From positions 1 to 64,000 of the forward strand of contig NZ_CABPSC010000021.1 in the NCBI RefSeq assembly GCF_902459585.1: a stretch of DNA of 64,000 bases. The letters run 5' to 3'. Positions 1-9,011 of the stretch are shown here, piece after piece (the stretch's first letter is position 1; every line of letters begins with the position of its first letter). A model generated the notes under the pieces. It ran no database searches. It was not told the origin of the DNA and saw only the letters and a list, made by a program, of their open reading frames with translations. Origin of the DNA: Pandoraea nosoerga. Lineage in GTDB: Bacteria; Pseudomonadota; Gammaproteobacteria; Burkholderiales; Burkholderiaceae. The position numbers and the translations under genes were made by a program.

Positions 1-320
1 GCGGCGGCCATGCGGGCGTTGTTCTGCGCGTCGAACGGGTTGAGCATGCCGACCACGACCGTGCCGCGCGGGATCTGCGCGATCTCCGCTACCGACGGCG
101 CCCGCACCTTGAGCACCAGTTCGGCGCCCAGGGCGTCGGCCGCGCTGCCGCTCGACGCGCCCGCGGCAACATACGCCGCGTCGGGCACGCTCGCCGCCTC
201 GCCCGCACCATGCTCGACGGTGACGCGATGCCCTGCGCTCACCAGCTTCTTCACCGTTTCCGGTGTGGCCGCGACGCGGGTTTCGCCGGCGACCGTCTCC
301 TTTGGAATGCCAATATGCAT
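1..320 (-). CDS. pntA: NAD(P) transhydrogenase subunit alpha, N-terminal part (partial)
   Basis: The reading frame starts MHIGIPKETVAGETRVAATP and runs off the window edge. This is the conserved start of the NAD(H)-binding domain I of proton-translocating transhydrogenase (PntA, or PntAA where the alpha subunit is split), followed by the expected VKKLVSAGH and GMLNPF segments. The enzyme uses the proton gradient to reduce NADP+ with NADH at the inner membrane. It lies 42 bp behind a small CbbY-cap-like gene, so the two are probably cotranscribed, and it is divergent from a CbbR-like regulator. Whether the alpha subunit is split cannot be seen here. Confidence 0.9.
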   Translation of the reverse strand, partial: MHIGIPKETVAGETRVAATPETVKKLVSAGHRVTVEHGAGEAASVPDAAYVAAGASSGSAADALGAELVLKVRAPSVAEIAQIPRGTVVVGMLNPFDAQNNARMAA

Positions 321-362
321 AGTTATTGTCTCGGGGTCTGAGCCCCTGTGGTGTTGTAAAAC

Positions 363-737
363 TCAGGCCAGCGCGGCTCGCGGCGGCTGCATCGAACGGC
401 CTTCATTGGCGGCTTCGAAACAGCGCACCTTCGTGCAGTGAATCAGATCGCACAGGAATTCCGGCTCGTAGGCGCGCAGCAGGTGCGGCTGATGACCGTC
501 GAGGTAAGCGCCGATCAGCGTCAGCTCGGCCATGCGCAACGCCTGCGCCGAAGCGCCTTCGAGATACGCCAGCGGCAAATCCTGATTGCCCGTGAGGTGC
601 AGCAAACGGGTGTACGTCGAGTGATCCCAATACCAGTCGAGACCCAGTTCGACAAATGCGTTGTTGAACGCATGCAGATGGGCGTTGGCAACCGGTGCCA
701 GGGCGGCGGGTTTGATATGCGTTTCGATGACAGACAT
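363..737 (-). CDS. Small protein resembling the CbbY cap domain, without the HAD core
   Basis: This 124-residue protein has a clear ribosome site (GGGAGAG) before its ATG. The stretch HLHAFNNAFVELGLDWYWD followed by YTRLLHLTGNQ resembles, from memory, the segment just after the catalytic motif of CbbY-type HAD phosphatases (AFN.AF.E.GLDW.WD). The DxDGT nucleophile motif and the C-terminal HAD core are absent, so a phosphatase activity is unlikely. It precedes pntA by 42 bp and faces a CbbR-like regulator, which makes a CbbY ancestry more credible. The function is unknown; it could be a ligand-binding or partner protein, or a decaying remnant. Confidence 0.7.
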   Translation of the reverse strand: MSVIETHIKPAALAPVANAHLHAFNNAFVELGLDWYWDHSTYTRLLHLTGNQDLPLAYLEGASAQALRMAELTLIGAYLDGHQPHLLRAYEPEFLCDLIHCTKVRCFEAANEGRSMQPPRAALA

Positions 738-880
738 GATGGCGCTCTCCCAAAACAGTGATCATCTCCAGAACACGTTGCCCCGCGCTCGCTGGGTTTG
801 GCCTTCGCCACCCCTTGCTGTCACATCACGTTCTCGCGGGCTGCCATTGCAGATTACGCAGCCCGATCCATAAAAGACAG

Positions 881-893
881 TTAAAGTTAATTA
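881..893. promoter_or_regulatory. Candidate LysR/CbbR-type operator
   Basis: The intergenic region between the divergent pntA-side genes and the LysR gene contains TTAAAGTTAATTA. It fits the CbbR half-site pattern TNA-N7-TNA (TTA, seven bases, TTA). The surroundings are AT-rich within GC-rich DNA and lie about 115-125 bp before the regulator start. The position is right for a shared operator; binding is inferred. Confidence 0.4.
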
Positions 894-1007
894 TGCAAAT
901 CATCTACGATTACTTATACTTTCCCAGGCACGCACCGCTGGCGGTCCGCGTTGCGCCGCACGCGCCTCGCAACTCTTGAACCCTTATCCCTCTCTGGTCC
1001 TCGTCGC

Positions 1008-1952
1008 ATGAAACACGCCACGCTCCGCCAGTTGAAAGTTTTCGAATCGGTGGCGCGCCACCTGAGCTTCTCGCGCGCCGCCGAAGAACTGCACCTCACG
1101 CAACCGGCCGTCTCGACGCAGGTCAAGCAGCTCGAGACACACGCCGGACTTCCGCTCTTCGAGCAACTCGGCAAGAAGATCTTCCTTACGCCGGCGGGCA
1201 CCGAAATGCTCCACTACAGCCGCGCGATCATTGCGCTCTTTCGCGAGACCGAAGAGGCGATGGACCACCTCAAGGGCATTACCGGCGGCAAGCTCAACGT
1301 GGCCGTGATCAGCGCGGGCGACTACTTCTTCCCGCGCCTGCTCGCGGCGTTCACCGCGCGGCATCCCGGCGTCACGCTCAACCTCACCGTGCACAACCGC
1401 GAGGAACTGCTGCATCAGCTCACCGAGAACCTCACCGACCTGGCCGTCATGGTGCGTCCGCCCCACGAAGTCGACACGATCAACGAGGCGTTCGCGCCGC
1501 ACCCATACGTCATCGTCGCGCCCCCCGACCATCCGCTCGCCGGCGAGCGGCATATCCCGTTTTCGCGGCTCACGCAGGAGCCGTTCATCAGCCGGGAGCG
1601 CGGCTCCGACACCTGGAACTCGCTGCAGGACGCTTTCGGCCATCGCACCCAGCAACTGAAGATCGCGATGGAGATCTCGAGCACGGAGACCATCAAGCAA
1701 GCCGTGATCGCGGGCATGGGTATCAGCTTCCTGTCGGCGCACACGGTCGGCATGGAACTGCGCACGGGCGAACTGGCGGTGCTCGACGTGCAAGGCTTTC
1801 CAGCCTGGCAAAGCTGGTACGTCGTGCATCGGCGCAGCAAGCGCCTGCCGCCGGTCGCGCTCGCGTTCCGGGAGTTCCTGCTCGCCGAAGGCGCCGCGCT
1901 GATCGACGGCATGATGGCTTACAAGAGTCCCGTGCCGCCGCCGGCGCCGTGA
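1008..1952 (+). CDS. LysR-family transcriptional regulator, CbbR-like
   Basis: The 314-residue protein starts MKHATLRQLKVFESVARH and has an N-terminal winged helix (SFSRAAEELHLTQPAVSTQVKQ) that is very close to the CbbR branch of LysR proteins, followed by a periplasmic-binding-like effector domain (about 90-295). The in-frame upstream codons were rejected because the family starts at this ATG. CbbR proteins are known to sense metabolites such as NADPH in Calvin-cycle bacteria. Here no cbb genes are visible; the neighbour is transhydrogenase, which makes NADPH, so control of the divergent pnt genes is the natural guess. A TTA-N7-TTA site lies between them. Confidence 0.88.
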   Translation: MKHATLRQLKVFESVARHLSFSRAAEELHLTQPAVSTQVKQLETHAGLPLFEQLGKKIFLTPAGTEMLHYSRAIIALFRETEEAMDHLKGITGGKLNVAVISAGDYFFPRLLAAFTARHPGVTLNLTVHNREELLHQLTENLTDLAVMVRPPHEVDTINEAFAPHPYVIVAPPDHPLAGERHIPFSRLTQEPFISRERGSDTWNSLQDAFGHRTQQLKIAMEISSTETIKQAVIAGMGISFLSAHTVGMELRTGELAVLDVQGFPAWQSWYVVHRRSKRLPPVALAFREFLLAEGAALIDGMMAYKSPVPPPAP

Positions 1953-1990
1953 ACGACGTTGCCGGCCCGCCGGGCTCAGTCCCAAGGCAG

Positions 1991-2040
1991 ACCGCGCCAT
2001 ACCGCGCAATACTGCGCAATACCACGCAATACCACGCACG
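1991..2040. repeat. 10-bp tandem repeat, five degenerate copies
   Basis: Five consecutive 10-mers of the form ACCGCGCAAT (variants ACTGCGCAAT, ACCACGCAAT) lie just after the LysR stop codon and before the convergent FAH-family gene. The period is close to one helical turn. Similar arrays occur elsewhere in this window. Confidence 0.8.
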
Positions 2041-2171
2041 TCGTGCGCCGCCTGCCGAATGAAAAAGGGCGATCGACTCAGGCCATTGCCACCCCGGCCG
2101 ACCACCGTGAAATCGCTTGCGCTGTTGCCGCCCCCCATGCCCGGCGTGCCCGGCTGTCTCCGGCGGCGACC

Positions 2172-2945
2172 TCAGCCGCCCATGCGGTTGGCGAGCGTGC
2201 CCAGTCCGTCGATGCTCACCTCCACCAGCGCGCCTTCCTTCATCGAACCCACGCCGATGGACGTGCCCACGGCGATCACGTCGCCGGGCAACAGCGTCAT
2301 GTCCTGCGAGATCCGGGCAACGAGTTGCCACGGGTTGAAGATCATGTCGGCGAGCGGGTAGCGCTGACGCTCGACGCCGTCCAGACGCGTGACGAGCTCG
2401 GCTTCGCGCCAGTCGAAGTCCTGCGCGATGACCGGCCCGAGGCAACCGAACGTGTCGAAGCCCTTGGCGCGCGTCCACTGTGCGAAGTTGCCGTCCTGCT
2501 CGATGATCTCAACGGCGCTCACGTCGTTGACCAGCGTGTACCCGAGGATGTAGTCGCGCGCGGCTTGCTCGCTGACGTTGCTCGCCTGCTTGCCGATGAC
2601 CACGCCGAGTTCGCCCTCGAAGACGATCTTTCCCGCATACGACGCGGGACGGCGAATCACCGCGTCGGGCCCGGCGAGCGAGGTGGCGGGCTTGATGAGA
2701 AACAGCGGGTGCGAGGGCGCGGCCTTGCCGAGCTTCGCGCCGAGCGCGTGATAGTTGTTCCAGAGCGCCACGATTTTCGTGGGCTCGCACGGGCACAGGA
2801 GATCGACCGCGTCGCGTGCCACGGTCGCGCCCGTCGGCACCGGCTGATCGTAGAGATTGCCGCGGTGTTCGGCGATCTGATCGCCCTGCAGCAGGCCAAA
2901 GCCGATGCGCCCATGCGCGGTTTTGAAGCGAGTCCAGAGTTTCAT
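2172..2945 (-). CDS. Fumarylacetoacetate hydrolase (FAH) family protein
   Basis: This is a 257-residue single-domain FAH-fold protein. The typical core is present: GKIVFEGELGVVIGK supplies metal-binding acidic residues, followed by GYTLVNDVSA, the KGFDTFGCLGP segment and DMIFNPWQLVARIS, ending with the usual GDVIAVGTSIG loop. Relatives act as acylpyruvases, oxaloacetate decarboxylases or 2-keto-acid isomerases and decarboxylases with Mg2+. The gene lies 89 bp downstream of a formyl-CoA transferase paralogue in the same direction, so it is probably cotranscribed and under the same oxalate-linked operator. The substrate cannot be read from sequence; a small keto acid or oxalyl compound is possible. 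Confidence 0.85.
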   Translation of the reverse strand: MKLWTRFKTAHGRIGFGLLQGDQIAEHRGNLYDQPVPTGATVARDAVDLLCPCEPTKIVALWNNYHALGAKLGKAAPSHPLFLIKPATSLAGPDAVIRRPASYAGKIVFEGELGVVIGKQASNVSEQAARDYILGYTLVNDVSAVEIIEQDGNFAQWTRAKGFDTFGCLGPVIAQDFDWREAELVTRLDGVERQRYPLADMIFNPWQLVARISQDMTLLPGDVIAVGTSIGVGSMKEGALVEVSIDGLGTLANRMGG

Positions 2946-3034
2946 GCGTTTGCCATTCCGGTGACGGCCCGGTGGCGCGGCAACGTCTGCCGTGCGCGCG
3001 CCGGGCGCGGTGTCTTGATTCCATTGGGCGCGGC

Positions 3035-4282
3035 TCAGACCGCGCCGACTTCGCGCAACGCGGCGATCTGCTGCGGGCTGTAGCCGAACTCCGCCAGCAC
3101 GTCTTCCGTATGCTCGCCGAGCAGCGGTGAGCGCTCCACGTGCGTGGGGCTGTCGGACAGTTTGATCGGGTTGCCCACGGTGAGGTATTTGCCGCGCTGC
3201 GGGTGATCGACCTCGACGATGGTGCCGGTCTCGCGCAACGACATGTCCTCGGCGATCTCCTTCATCGACAGGATCGGACCGCACGGAATGTCGTACTGGT
3301 TGAGGATCGCCATGACTTCGAACTTGGTCTTCGTCATGGTCCATTGCTCGATCGTGTCGAAGATCTCGCGCAGGCGCGGCAAGCGCGCACGCGGCGTGGC
3401 GTAATCCGGATGCTCGACCCACTCGGGCTTGCCGATCACCTTGCAGATCGAGCCCCACACGGGCGCCTGCGTGATGAAGTAGATGTAGGCGTTGGGGTCG
3501 GTCTCCCAGCCGCGACACTTGAGGATCCAGCCGGGTTGTCCGCCGCCCGATGCATTGCCCGCTCGCGGCACCGCGTCGCCGAACGTGCCGTTCGGGTACT
3601 GCGGGTATTCTTCCATCACGCGAGTGCGCTCCAGACGCTGCTGATCGCGCAGCTTCACGCGGCACAGGTTCAGCACGCCGTCCTGCATGGCCGTCAGCAC
3701 GCGCTGGCCCTTGCCGGTCATCGTTCGCTGATAGAGCGCCGTGACGATGCCCAGCGCCAGGTGCAGTCCCGTGCCGGAATCGCCGATCTGCGCGCCGGTC
3801 ACCATGGGCGGGCCGTCGTCGAAGCCAGTTGTCGACGCCGCACCGCCCACGCACTGCGCCACGTTTTCGTAGACCTTGCAGTCCTGGTACGGGCCGGGGC
3901 CGAAGCCTTTGACCGACGCCACGATCATGCGCGGGTTGAGCGAGTGGATGTGCTCCCAGGTGAAGCCCATGCGGTCGAGCGCACCCGGCGCGAAGTTCTC
4001 CACCAGCACGTCGCAATCGCGAATCATTCGCTCGAGCACCGCCTTGCCTTCCGGGTGCTTCGTATCGAGCGTGATCGAACGCTTGTTACTGTTGAGCATC
4101 GTGAAGTACAGGCTGTCCGCATCGGGAATGTCGCGCAGCTGCTCGCGGGTGACGTCGCCGTGCCCCGCCCGCTCGATCTTGATCACGTCGGCGCCGAACC
4201 ATGCCAGCAATTGCGTACACGTCGGGCCGGACTGGACGTGCGTGAAATCGAGAATGCGAACGCCTTCGAGTGCTTTACCCAT
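3035..4282 (-). CDS. frc: Formyl-CoA:oxalate CoA-transferase, paralogue 1
   Basis: The 415-residue class III CoA-transferase starts [20 protein letters not shown] and keeps the catalytic aspartate in [10 protein letters not shown] (residue 168, equivalent to Asp169 of Oxalobacter Frc). It should move CoA from formyl-CoA to oxalate. It differs from the second copy in this window: the glycine loop reads [10 protein letters not shown] instead of [10 protein letters not shown], there is a one-residue deletion near 131-134 (PYQDC), and the end is shorter. An FAH-family gene follows. A 47-codon open frame with a strong ribosome site ends 12 bases before this start, and an oxalate-regulon operator lies about 290 bp upstream. 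A related acyl acceptor other than oxalate is possible. Confidence 0.88.
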   Translation of the reverse strand: MGKALEGVRILDFTHVQSGPTCTQLLAWFGADVIKIERAGHGDVTREQLRDIPDADSLYFTMLNSNKRSITLDTKHPEGKAVLERMIRDCDVLVENFAPGALDRMGFTWEHIHSLNPRMIVASVKGFGPGPYQDCKVYENVAQCVGGAASTTGFDDGPPMVTGAQIGDSGTGLHLALGIVTALYQRTMTGKGQRVLTAMQDGVLNLCRVKLRDQQRLERTRVMEEYPQYPNGTFGDAVPRAGNASGGGQPGWILKCRGWETDPNAYIYFITQAPVWGSICKVIGKPEWVEHPDYATPRARLPRLREIFDTIEQWTMTKTKFEVMAILNQYDIPCGPILSMKEIAEDMSLRETGTIVEVDHPQRGKYLTVGNPIKLSDSPTHVERSPLLGEHTEDVLAEFGYSPQQIAALREVGAV

Positions 4283-4294
4283 GGTCGTCTCCGC

Positions 4295-4438
4295 TCAGCA
4301 AAGGGTTGCGGCCGCGGCGGCCGGCACACGGATCGAAACACGGATCGAAAGTCGGACGGGATGCGCGGCGCACGCACGCATGGCGTGCGGCTGATCCGCA
4401 GGGCTGGCTTCGCGCCGGATGCTGGCGACGATCATCAT
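4295..4438 (-). CDS. Possible 47-residue leader peptide before frc paralogue 1
   Basis: An AGGAGGAGA ribosome site stands eight bases before ATGATGATC. The frame encodes MMIVASIRREASPADQPHAM and continues, with a doubled SIRV segment, to a TGA 12 bases before the frc ATG. It is in the same frame as frc. The ribosome site is stronger than that of frc itself, which suggests translational coupling or a regulatory uORF. Nothing in the peptide is recognisable. It may also be chance, because the codon usage is not distinctive. Confidence 0.35.
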   Translation of the reverse strand: MMIVASIRREASPADQPHAMRACAAHPVRLSIRVSIRVPAAAAATLC

Positions 4439-4568
4439 GGTTTGTCTCCTCCTGATGCGACGGCGTTTATGTAATGGGTATGCAAGACAAGCAAATGGGG
4501 TGATGCCGGTTCAGCGAGAGCCGTCGCCGCACTTCAGGCGCCGTCGCGATCGCTGACGCATTCTTGTG

Positions 4569-4593
4569 ATATACGGTATTTCATACACGATAT
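4569..4593. promoter_or_regulatory. Oxalate-regulon operator A (upstream of frc paralogue 1)
   Basis: ATATACGGTAT and, exactly 14 bp further on, ATACACGATAT (one mismatch to ATATRCGRTAT) lie in the long leader region of the frc-FAH unit. The same paired arrangement precedes three other oxalate and formate units here. The probable ligand is the GntR/FCD protein encoded at 13051-13764; this is inferred. Confidence 0.65.
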
Positions 4594-4732
4594 TTTATCA
4601 ACGGCTTTTTATTGCCGGTGATCCCTGCCGTCGCGCGGCATGACGAGCCCGACATCCCGGGAAGCCTTTGTCCGACAAGGCGTTCGCAGTGCAACACGCG
4701 AATCCGACAGCGTTTTGACCTCGTTTCGCCTA

Positions 4733-4812
4733 GGGGTTAACAGGGGTTAACAGGGGGTGACAGGAAGCACGGGGAGTAGCGGGAAGTAGCGGGGATTAAC
4801 AGCAGTTAAGAG
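4733..4812. repeat. Degenerate 10-bp tandem repeat
   Basis: Two exact copies of GGGGTTAACA are followed by about six decayed units (GGGGGTGACA, GGAGTAGCGG, GGATTAACAG and others). The array lies in the non-coding stretch between the frc paralogue 1 promoter and the PAS gene terminator. That stretch (4439-5069) otherwise holds only operator A and the terminator. Confidence 0.6.
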
Positions 4813-4920
4813 GCATGTCCGGGAGCGGGAGAGCGCATGGTTCCTTTCCCAGGACGGTGGCAATTGTTTTTAAATATATTGAATACAAAATATTTAAAGA
4901 CGCAGCCACGCCACGTCACA

Positions 4921-4980
4921 ATAAAAAAGCACCGAAATGCAATGCGCTTCCCTGCGGGAAGACGCGGCATTTCGGTGCTT
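4921..4980 (-). terminator. Rho-independent terminator of the PAS gene
   Basis: Read on the minus strand, a perfect 14-bp stem (AAGCACCGAAATGC pairing with GCATTTCGGTGCTT) encloses a smaller CTTCCC/GGGAAG hairpin and is followed by TTTTTTAT. It sits about 90 bp after the stop of the PAS protein gene. Confidence 0.85.
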
Positions 4981-5069
4981 GGCCGTGGCTGTGTCGTCGC
5001 GGGCCCGCGGCTCTCGCGCCGGGCGAACGTCAGGTGCGCCGCACGAGCGTGATGGGCGACACCGTGCGC

Positions 5070-5510
5070 TCAGCCGGCCGTGGCGGCGAGCTTCGCTTCG
5101 AGCTCGTTCAGGCGCTTGCGCAATTGCCGGTCTTCCTGGAAGCGCGCGGTCTCGTCGCGAATCACGGCCACGATGCCGGTCACTTCGCCGGCCGCGCCGT
5201 GCAGCAACGCTACGGTAAACGCGATCGACATGGCGCGGCCGTCCTTGTGCGTGGCCGGCACCTTGAGCAGATCGCTGCCGTACTTCGTCTGCCCCGTGGC
5301 CATGGTCTTCGCATAACCCTCGTTGTGACGCGCGCGCAGTCGCTCGGGAATGATGATGTCCAACGGCTGACCGAGCGCCTCTTCGCTCGAGAAACCGAAC
5401 ATCTTCTCGGCGCCCGAATTCCACAGCGTGATGATGTTGTTCGGGTCGGCAACGACGATGGCGTCGCCCACGACCTGCACCAACTGATTGACGTCGACGG
5501 ATGCGCTCAT
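5070..5510 (-). CDS. Stand-alone PAS-domain sensor protein
   Basis: A 146-residue protein made of one PAS domain (VNQLVQVVGDAIVVADPNNI, then ITLWNSGAEKMFGFSSEEAL, about residues 5-115) with a short C-terminal coiled-coil-like tail (RQLRKRLNELEAKL). No kinase, GGDEF or DNA-binding output is fused. Such single PAS proteins may bind haem, flavin or small ligands and act through a partner. It lies downstream of the oxlT-oxc-frc operon in the same direction but behind that operon's terminator, so it likely has its own promoter. A link with oxalate metabolism is suggested only by position. Confidence 0.85.
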   Translation of the reverse strand: MSASVDVNQLVQVVGDAIVVADPNNIITLWNSGAEKMFGFSSEEALGQPLDIIIPERLRARHNEGYAKTMATGQTKYGSDLLKVPATHKDGRAMSIAFTVALLHGAAGEVTGIVAVIRDETARFQEDRQLRKRLNELEAKLAATAG

Positions 5511-5623
5511 GATGTCTCCAGGACAATGGTGGGGAATGCGATTGGCATGCCGGCCCATTATCGTTCACTCGGACCGGCAAATATGCCAATAAAGTACATC
5601 AATTAACGGGCAACGCGGCCCCG

Positions 5624-5659
5624 AAAACAAAAACGGGCGCGTACTCCACATGGAGCCCG
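5624..5659 (-). terminator. Rho-independent terminator after oxlT-oxc-frc
   Basis: On the minus strand CGGGC, then a CTCCATGTGGAG hairpin core, then GCCCG, are followed by TTTTTGTTTT. Just before it a second stem-loop (GCACCC..GCATCG pairing with CGATGC..GGGTGC, 5683-5726) follows the frc stop. Together they end the oxalate operon. Confidence 0.7.
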
Positions 5660-5754
5660 CACCCGCGAACACCGGACGTGCCGCACCCGCATCGCCGCCC
5701 CGGCAGGGTGACGATGCGTCGGGTGCGTACCCGCCCTTGCTGCTCAGACCGGAC

Positions 5755-7005
5755 TCAGACTGCGCGCGATGCGTGCAGGCTGGCGATCTGCTCCTTGTTG
5801 TAGCCCAGCTCGGACAGGATCTCGTCGGTGTGCTCGCCCAGCAGCGGCGAGCCCGTGATTTCCGGCTTGAGGTTCGAGAACTTGATCGGGCTGCCCACCG
5901 TCAGGTACGAGCCGCGCTGCTTGTGCGGCACTTCCACGATCGTGCCCGACGCGCGCAGCGACGGGTCGTTCGCGATTTCCTTCATGGACAGCACCGGCGC
6001 GCACGGGATGTCGTACTTGCGCAGGATGTCGACCGCCTCGAACTTCGTCTTGTCGGCCAGCCACTCTTCGATGGTCGCGAAGATATCGAAGATGTGCGGT
6101 TGGCGGGCTTGCGGCGTGGCGTAGTTGGGATCGTCGATCCACTCCGGCTTACCCAGCGCGCGGCAGATCGGCTCCCAGGCGTGGCCCTGGATCGTGAAGT
6201 AGATGTAAGCGTTCGGGTCGGTTTCCCAGCCCTTGCACTTGAGCACCCAGCCCGGCTGACCGCCGCCGCCCGCGTTGCCGCCGCGCGGCACCACGTCGGT
6301 GAACTCGCCATGCGGGTACTGCGGATACTCTTCCAGGTAGCCGACGCGCTCCAGACGCTGCTGGTCGCGCAGCTTCACGCGGCACAGGTTGATGACCGAG
6401 TCCTGCATCGAGACGGCCACCTTCTGACCACGGCCCGTCTGGCCGCGGCCGATGAGCGCCGTCAGAATGCCGATCGCCAGGTGCATGCCGGTGTTGCTGT
6501 CGCCCAGTGCAGCGGCCGACACCGTCGGAGGACCGTCCCAGAAGCCGGTCGTCGACGCGGCGCCGCCGGCGCACTGCGCCACGTTCTCGTACACCTTGAG
6601 GTCATCGTAGTGGTGACCGTCCGAGAAGCCCTTGACCGAGGCCACGATCAGCTTCGGATTGAGCTCGCTCAGGCGCTCCCAAGTAAAGCCCATGCGATCC
6701 AGCGCGCCCGGGGCGAAGTTCTCGACGAGCACGTCCGATTCCTTCACCAGCTTCTCGAGCACTTCCTTGCCTTCCGGCGTTTTCGTATCGAGCGTCAGTG
6801 AGCGCTTGTTGCTGTTGAGCATCGTGAAGTACAAGGCATCGGCGTCGGGAATGTCGCGCAGCTGGTTGCGCGTGACGTCGCCCGAACCCGGGCGTTCCAC
6901 CTTGATCACGTCCGCACCGAACCATGCCAGCAGCTGAGTACAGGCGGGGCCCGCTTGCACGTGCGTGAAGTCGATGATCTTGATGCCTTCCAAAGGTTTG
7001 CTCAT
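5755..7005 (-). CDS. frc: Formyl-CoA:oxalate CoA-transferase, paralogue 2
   Basis: This 416-residue CoA-transferase is close to the Oxalobacter enzyme from end to end: [20 protein letters not shown], catalytic Asp169 in [11 protein letters not shown], the intact glycine loop [11 protein letters not shown] and the [10 protein letters not shown] end. It charges oxalate with CoA from formyl-CoA in the cytoplasm, supplying oxalyl-CoA decarboxylase. An AAGGAGAC site precedes the ATG, and oxc lies 25 bp upstream, so it is the third gene of oxlT-oxc-frc. It is the more orthodox of the two Frc copies and is likely the main catabolic one. Confidence 0.96.
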   Translation of the reverse strand: MSKPLEGIKIIDFTHVQAGPACTQLLAWFGADVIKVERPGSGDVTRNQLRDIPDADALYFTMLNSNKRSLTLDTKTPEGKEVLEKLVKESDVLVENFAPGALDRMGFTWERLSELNPKLIVASVKGFSDGHHYDDLKVYENVAQCAGGAASTTGFWDGPPTVSAAALGDSNTGMHLAIGILTALIGRGQTGRGQKVAVSMQDSVINLCRVKLRDQQRLERVGYLEEYPQYPHGEFTDVVPRGGNAGGGGQPGWVLKCKGWETDPNAYIYFTIQGHAWEPICRALGKPEWIDDPNYATPQARQPHIFDIFATIEEWLADKTKFEAVDILRKYDIPCAPVLSMKEIANDPSLRASGTIVEVPHKQRGSYLTVGSPIKFSNLKPEITGSPLLGEHTDEILSELGYNKEQIASLHASRAV

Positions 7006-7030
7006 GTCGTGTCTCCTTGATTGACTCGAA

Positions 7031-8821
7031 TTACTTTTTCATCGCCGCGCTTTGCGGATTCAGATTCGTCAGACGACCGCTTTCGGTACCCGCCGATTCG
7101 TCGATGACCGCGTTGATCAGGGCCGGCCTGCCGGCTGCGATGGATTCCTCCAGCGCCTTGGTGAGCTCGGCCGGCGTGGTGACGTTGTATCCAATGCCGC
7201 CGAACGCCTCGATCATCTTGTCGTAGCGCGCGCCCTTCACGAACACGGTCGGCGCCACGTCCTTGCCGCCCGTCGGGTTCACGTCGGTGCCGCGATACAC
7301 GCCGTTGTTGTTGAAGATCACGGTGGTGACCGGCAGCTCGTAGCGGCAGATGGTTTCGAGTTCCATGCCGCTGAAGCCGAACGCGCTGTCGCCTTCGATG
7401 GCCACCACCGGCTTGCCGCTCGTCACGGCCGCGCCGATGGCGAAGCCCATGCCGATACCCATCACGCCCCACGTACCCGAGTCGAAGCGCTTGCGCGGCT
7501 GGTACTGGTCGATGATGCTGCGCGCATAGTCGAGCGTGTTCGCGCCTTCGTTCACCAGGTTGATGTCGGGATACTTCTTGAGCACGTCGCGAATGGCGCC
7601 GAGTGCGCTGTGGAAGTTCATCGGCGACGGATTCTGCGCGAGCGTGGCGGCCATCTTCGCCAGATTCTTGCTCTTGCGCTCGGCGATCGCGCCGGTCCAC
7701 TCCGCCGAGGGCTTGACCCACTTGGCGTCGACGCCGGCGAGCAGCGCCGAGACGCACGAACCGATGTCACCGATCACCGGTGCGGCGATCGGCACGTTGC
7801 TGTCGATTTCCGTCGGCGAGATGTCGATCTGCACGAACTTCTTCGGCGCCGAGCCCCAGGTCTTGCCCTTGCCGTGCGCGAGCAGCCAGTTCAGGCGTGC
7901 GCCGATGAGCACGACCACGTCGGCTTCCTGCAGCACGAACGAGCGCGCGGCAGCGGCCGATTGCTCATGCGTGTCGGGCAGCAGGCCCTTGGCCATCGAC
8001 ATGGGCAGATACGGAATGCCGGTCTTCTCGATGAATGCGCGGATGTCGGCGTCGGCCTGCGCGTATGCCGCGCCCTTGCCGAGCAGCACGAGCGGACGCT
8101 TCGCACCCTTGATGACTTCGAGCGCGCGCTGCACGGCGTCCGGCGCCGGGATCTGGCGCGGTGCGGCGTCGATCACACGGATGAGCGAGTCCTTGCCCTT
8201 CTTCGCGTCGATGGTCTGGGCCAGCAGCTTGGCCGGCAGGTCCAGATAGACGCCGCCCGGACGGCCCGACACGGCTGCGCGAATGGCGCGGGCCACGCCC
8301 ACGCCGATATCCTCGGCGTGCAGCACGCGATAGGCGGCCTTGCAATACGGCTTGGCCGCATTGAGCTGGTCCATTTCTTCGTAGTCGCCCTGCTGCAGGT
8401 CGACGATTTCGCGCTCGCTCGAACCGCTGATGAGGATCATCGGGAAGCAGTTGGTCGTGGCGTTGGCGAGTGCGGTCAAGCCATTGAGAAAGCCCGGTGC
8501 GGACACGGTCAGGCAGATGCCGGGCTTCTGGGTCATGTAGCCGGCAATCGCTGCGGCGTTGCCGGCGTGTTGTTCGTGGCGAAAGCCGATGAAACGCATG
8601 CCTTCGGCTTGCGCGAGACGGGCCAGGTCCGTGATGGGGATCCCCACCAGACCGAAGATGGTGTCGATGTCGTTCGCTTTCAGGGCATCGATGACCAGAT
8701 GAAATCCATCCGTCGTTTCTGCCTCGGACACGATGTTCGCGTGTCGGCTGCTGTCTTTGAGCGTATCGCCCGCGGTGTCGTTTTCCGCCTTGCCGACTGG
8801 CACGGTCATCGCAATGGACAT
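7031..8821 (-). CDS. oxc: Oxalyl-CoA decarboxylase
   Basis: The 596-residue thiamin-diphosphate enzyme converts oxalyl-CoA to formyl-CoA and CO2, consuming a proton. The cofactor-activating glutamate is in [17 protein letters not shown], and the Mg/ThDP motif is [20 protein letters not shown] with NNNGVYRG after it, almost the Oxalobacter sequence. The N terminus carries about 30 extra residues before [18 protein letters not shown] precedes the chosen ATG (MSIAMTVPV), and the upstream TTG in the same frame is part of that ribosome site. The gene is followed by frc after 25 bp and preceded by oxlT. Confidence 0.96.
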   Translation of the reverse strand: MSIAMTVPVGKAENDTAGDTLKDSSRHANIVSEAETTDGFHLVIDALKANDIDTIFGLVGIPITDLARLAQAEGMRFIGFRHEQHAGNAAAIAGYMTQKPGICLTVSAPGFLNGLTALANATTNCFPMILISGSSEREIVDLQQGDYEEMDQLNAAKPYCKAAYRVLHAEDIGVGVARAIRAAVSGRPGGVYLDLPAKLLAQTIDAKKGKDSLIRVIDAAPRQIPAPDAVQRALEVIKGAKRPLVLLGKGAAYAQADADIRAFIEKTGIPYLPMSMAKGLLPDTHEQSAAAARSFVLQEADVVVLIGARLNWLLAHGKGKTWGSAPKKFVQIDISPTEIDSNVPIAAPVIGDIGSCVSALLAGVDAKWVKPSAEWTGAIAERKSKNLAKMAATLAQNPSPMNFHSALGAIRDVLKKYPDINLVNEGANTLDYARSIIDQYQPRKRFDSGTWGVMGIGMGFAIGAAVTSGKPVVAIEGDSAFGFSGMELETICRYELPVTTVIFNNNGVYRGTDVNPTGGKDVAPTVFVKGARYDKMIEAFGGIGYNVTTPAELTKALEESIAAGRPALINAVIDESAGTESGRLTNLNPQSAAMKK

Positions 8822-8916
8822 AATTCTCTCCTCCAATTTTTCCGGTTTCAGTGTTGCGTCGTCTTGTCTGACGATTAGTGGGTTGGTCCCGTACTGCTTC
8901 TCTACTTGCTCACCCG

Positions 8917-8954
8917 GGCGTGCAACCGGCCCCGCGGGGCGCGGATTGCACGCC
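8917..8954 (-). other. Stem-loop between oxlT and oxc
   Basis: GGCGTGCAA pairs with TTGCACGCC across a GC-rich loop (9 bp perfect) in the 190-bp gap between oxlT and oxc. No T-tract follows, so it may be an RNA-processing or stability element that sets the ratio of transporter to enzyme, rather than a terminator. Confidence 0.5.
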
Positions 8955-9011
8955 GGTCAAACATTTCTAATCAAGCCAGCCAGTCTGCTCTTGCATGTTG
9001 CGAAGTTCGCC

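Noticed and set aside
2946-4016. Open frame running upstream from the FAH-family gene through frc paralogue 1
   Set aside because: It is an antiphase frame of frc on the same strand; the FAH protein starts at the ATG of MKLWTRFK and the upstream translation has no domain.
7052-8878. Long plus-strand frame opposite oxc
   Set aside because: It is the shadow of oxc with repetitive Arg/His-rich translation and no recognised family.
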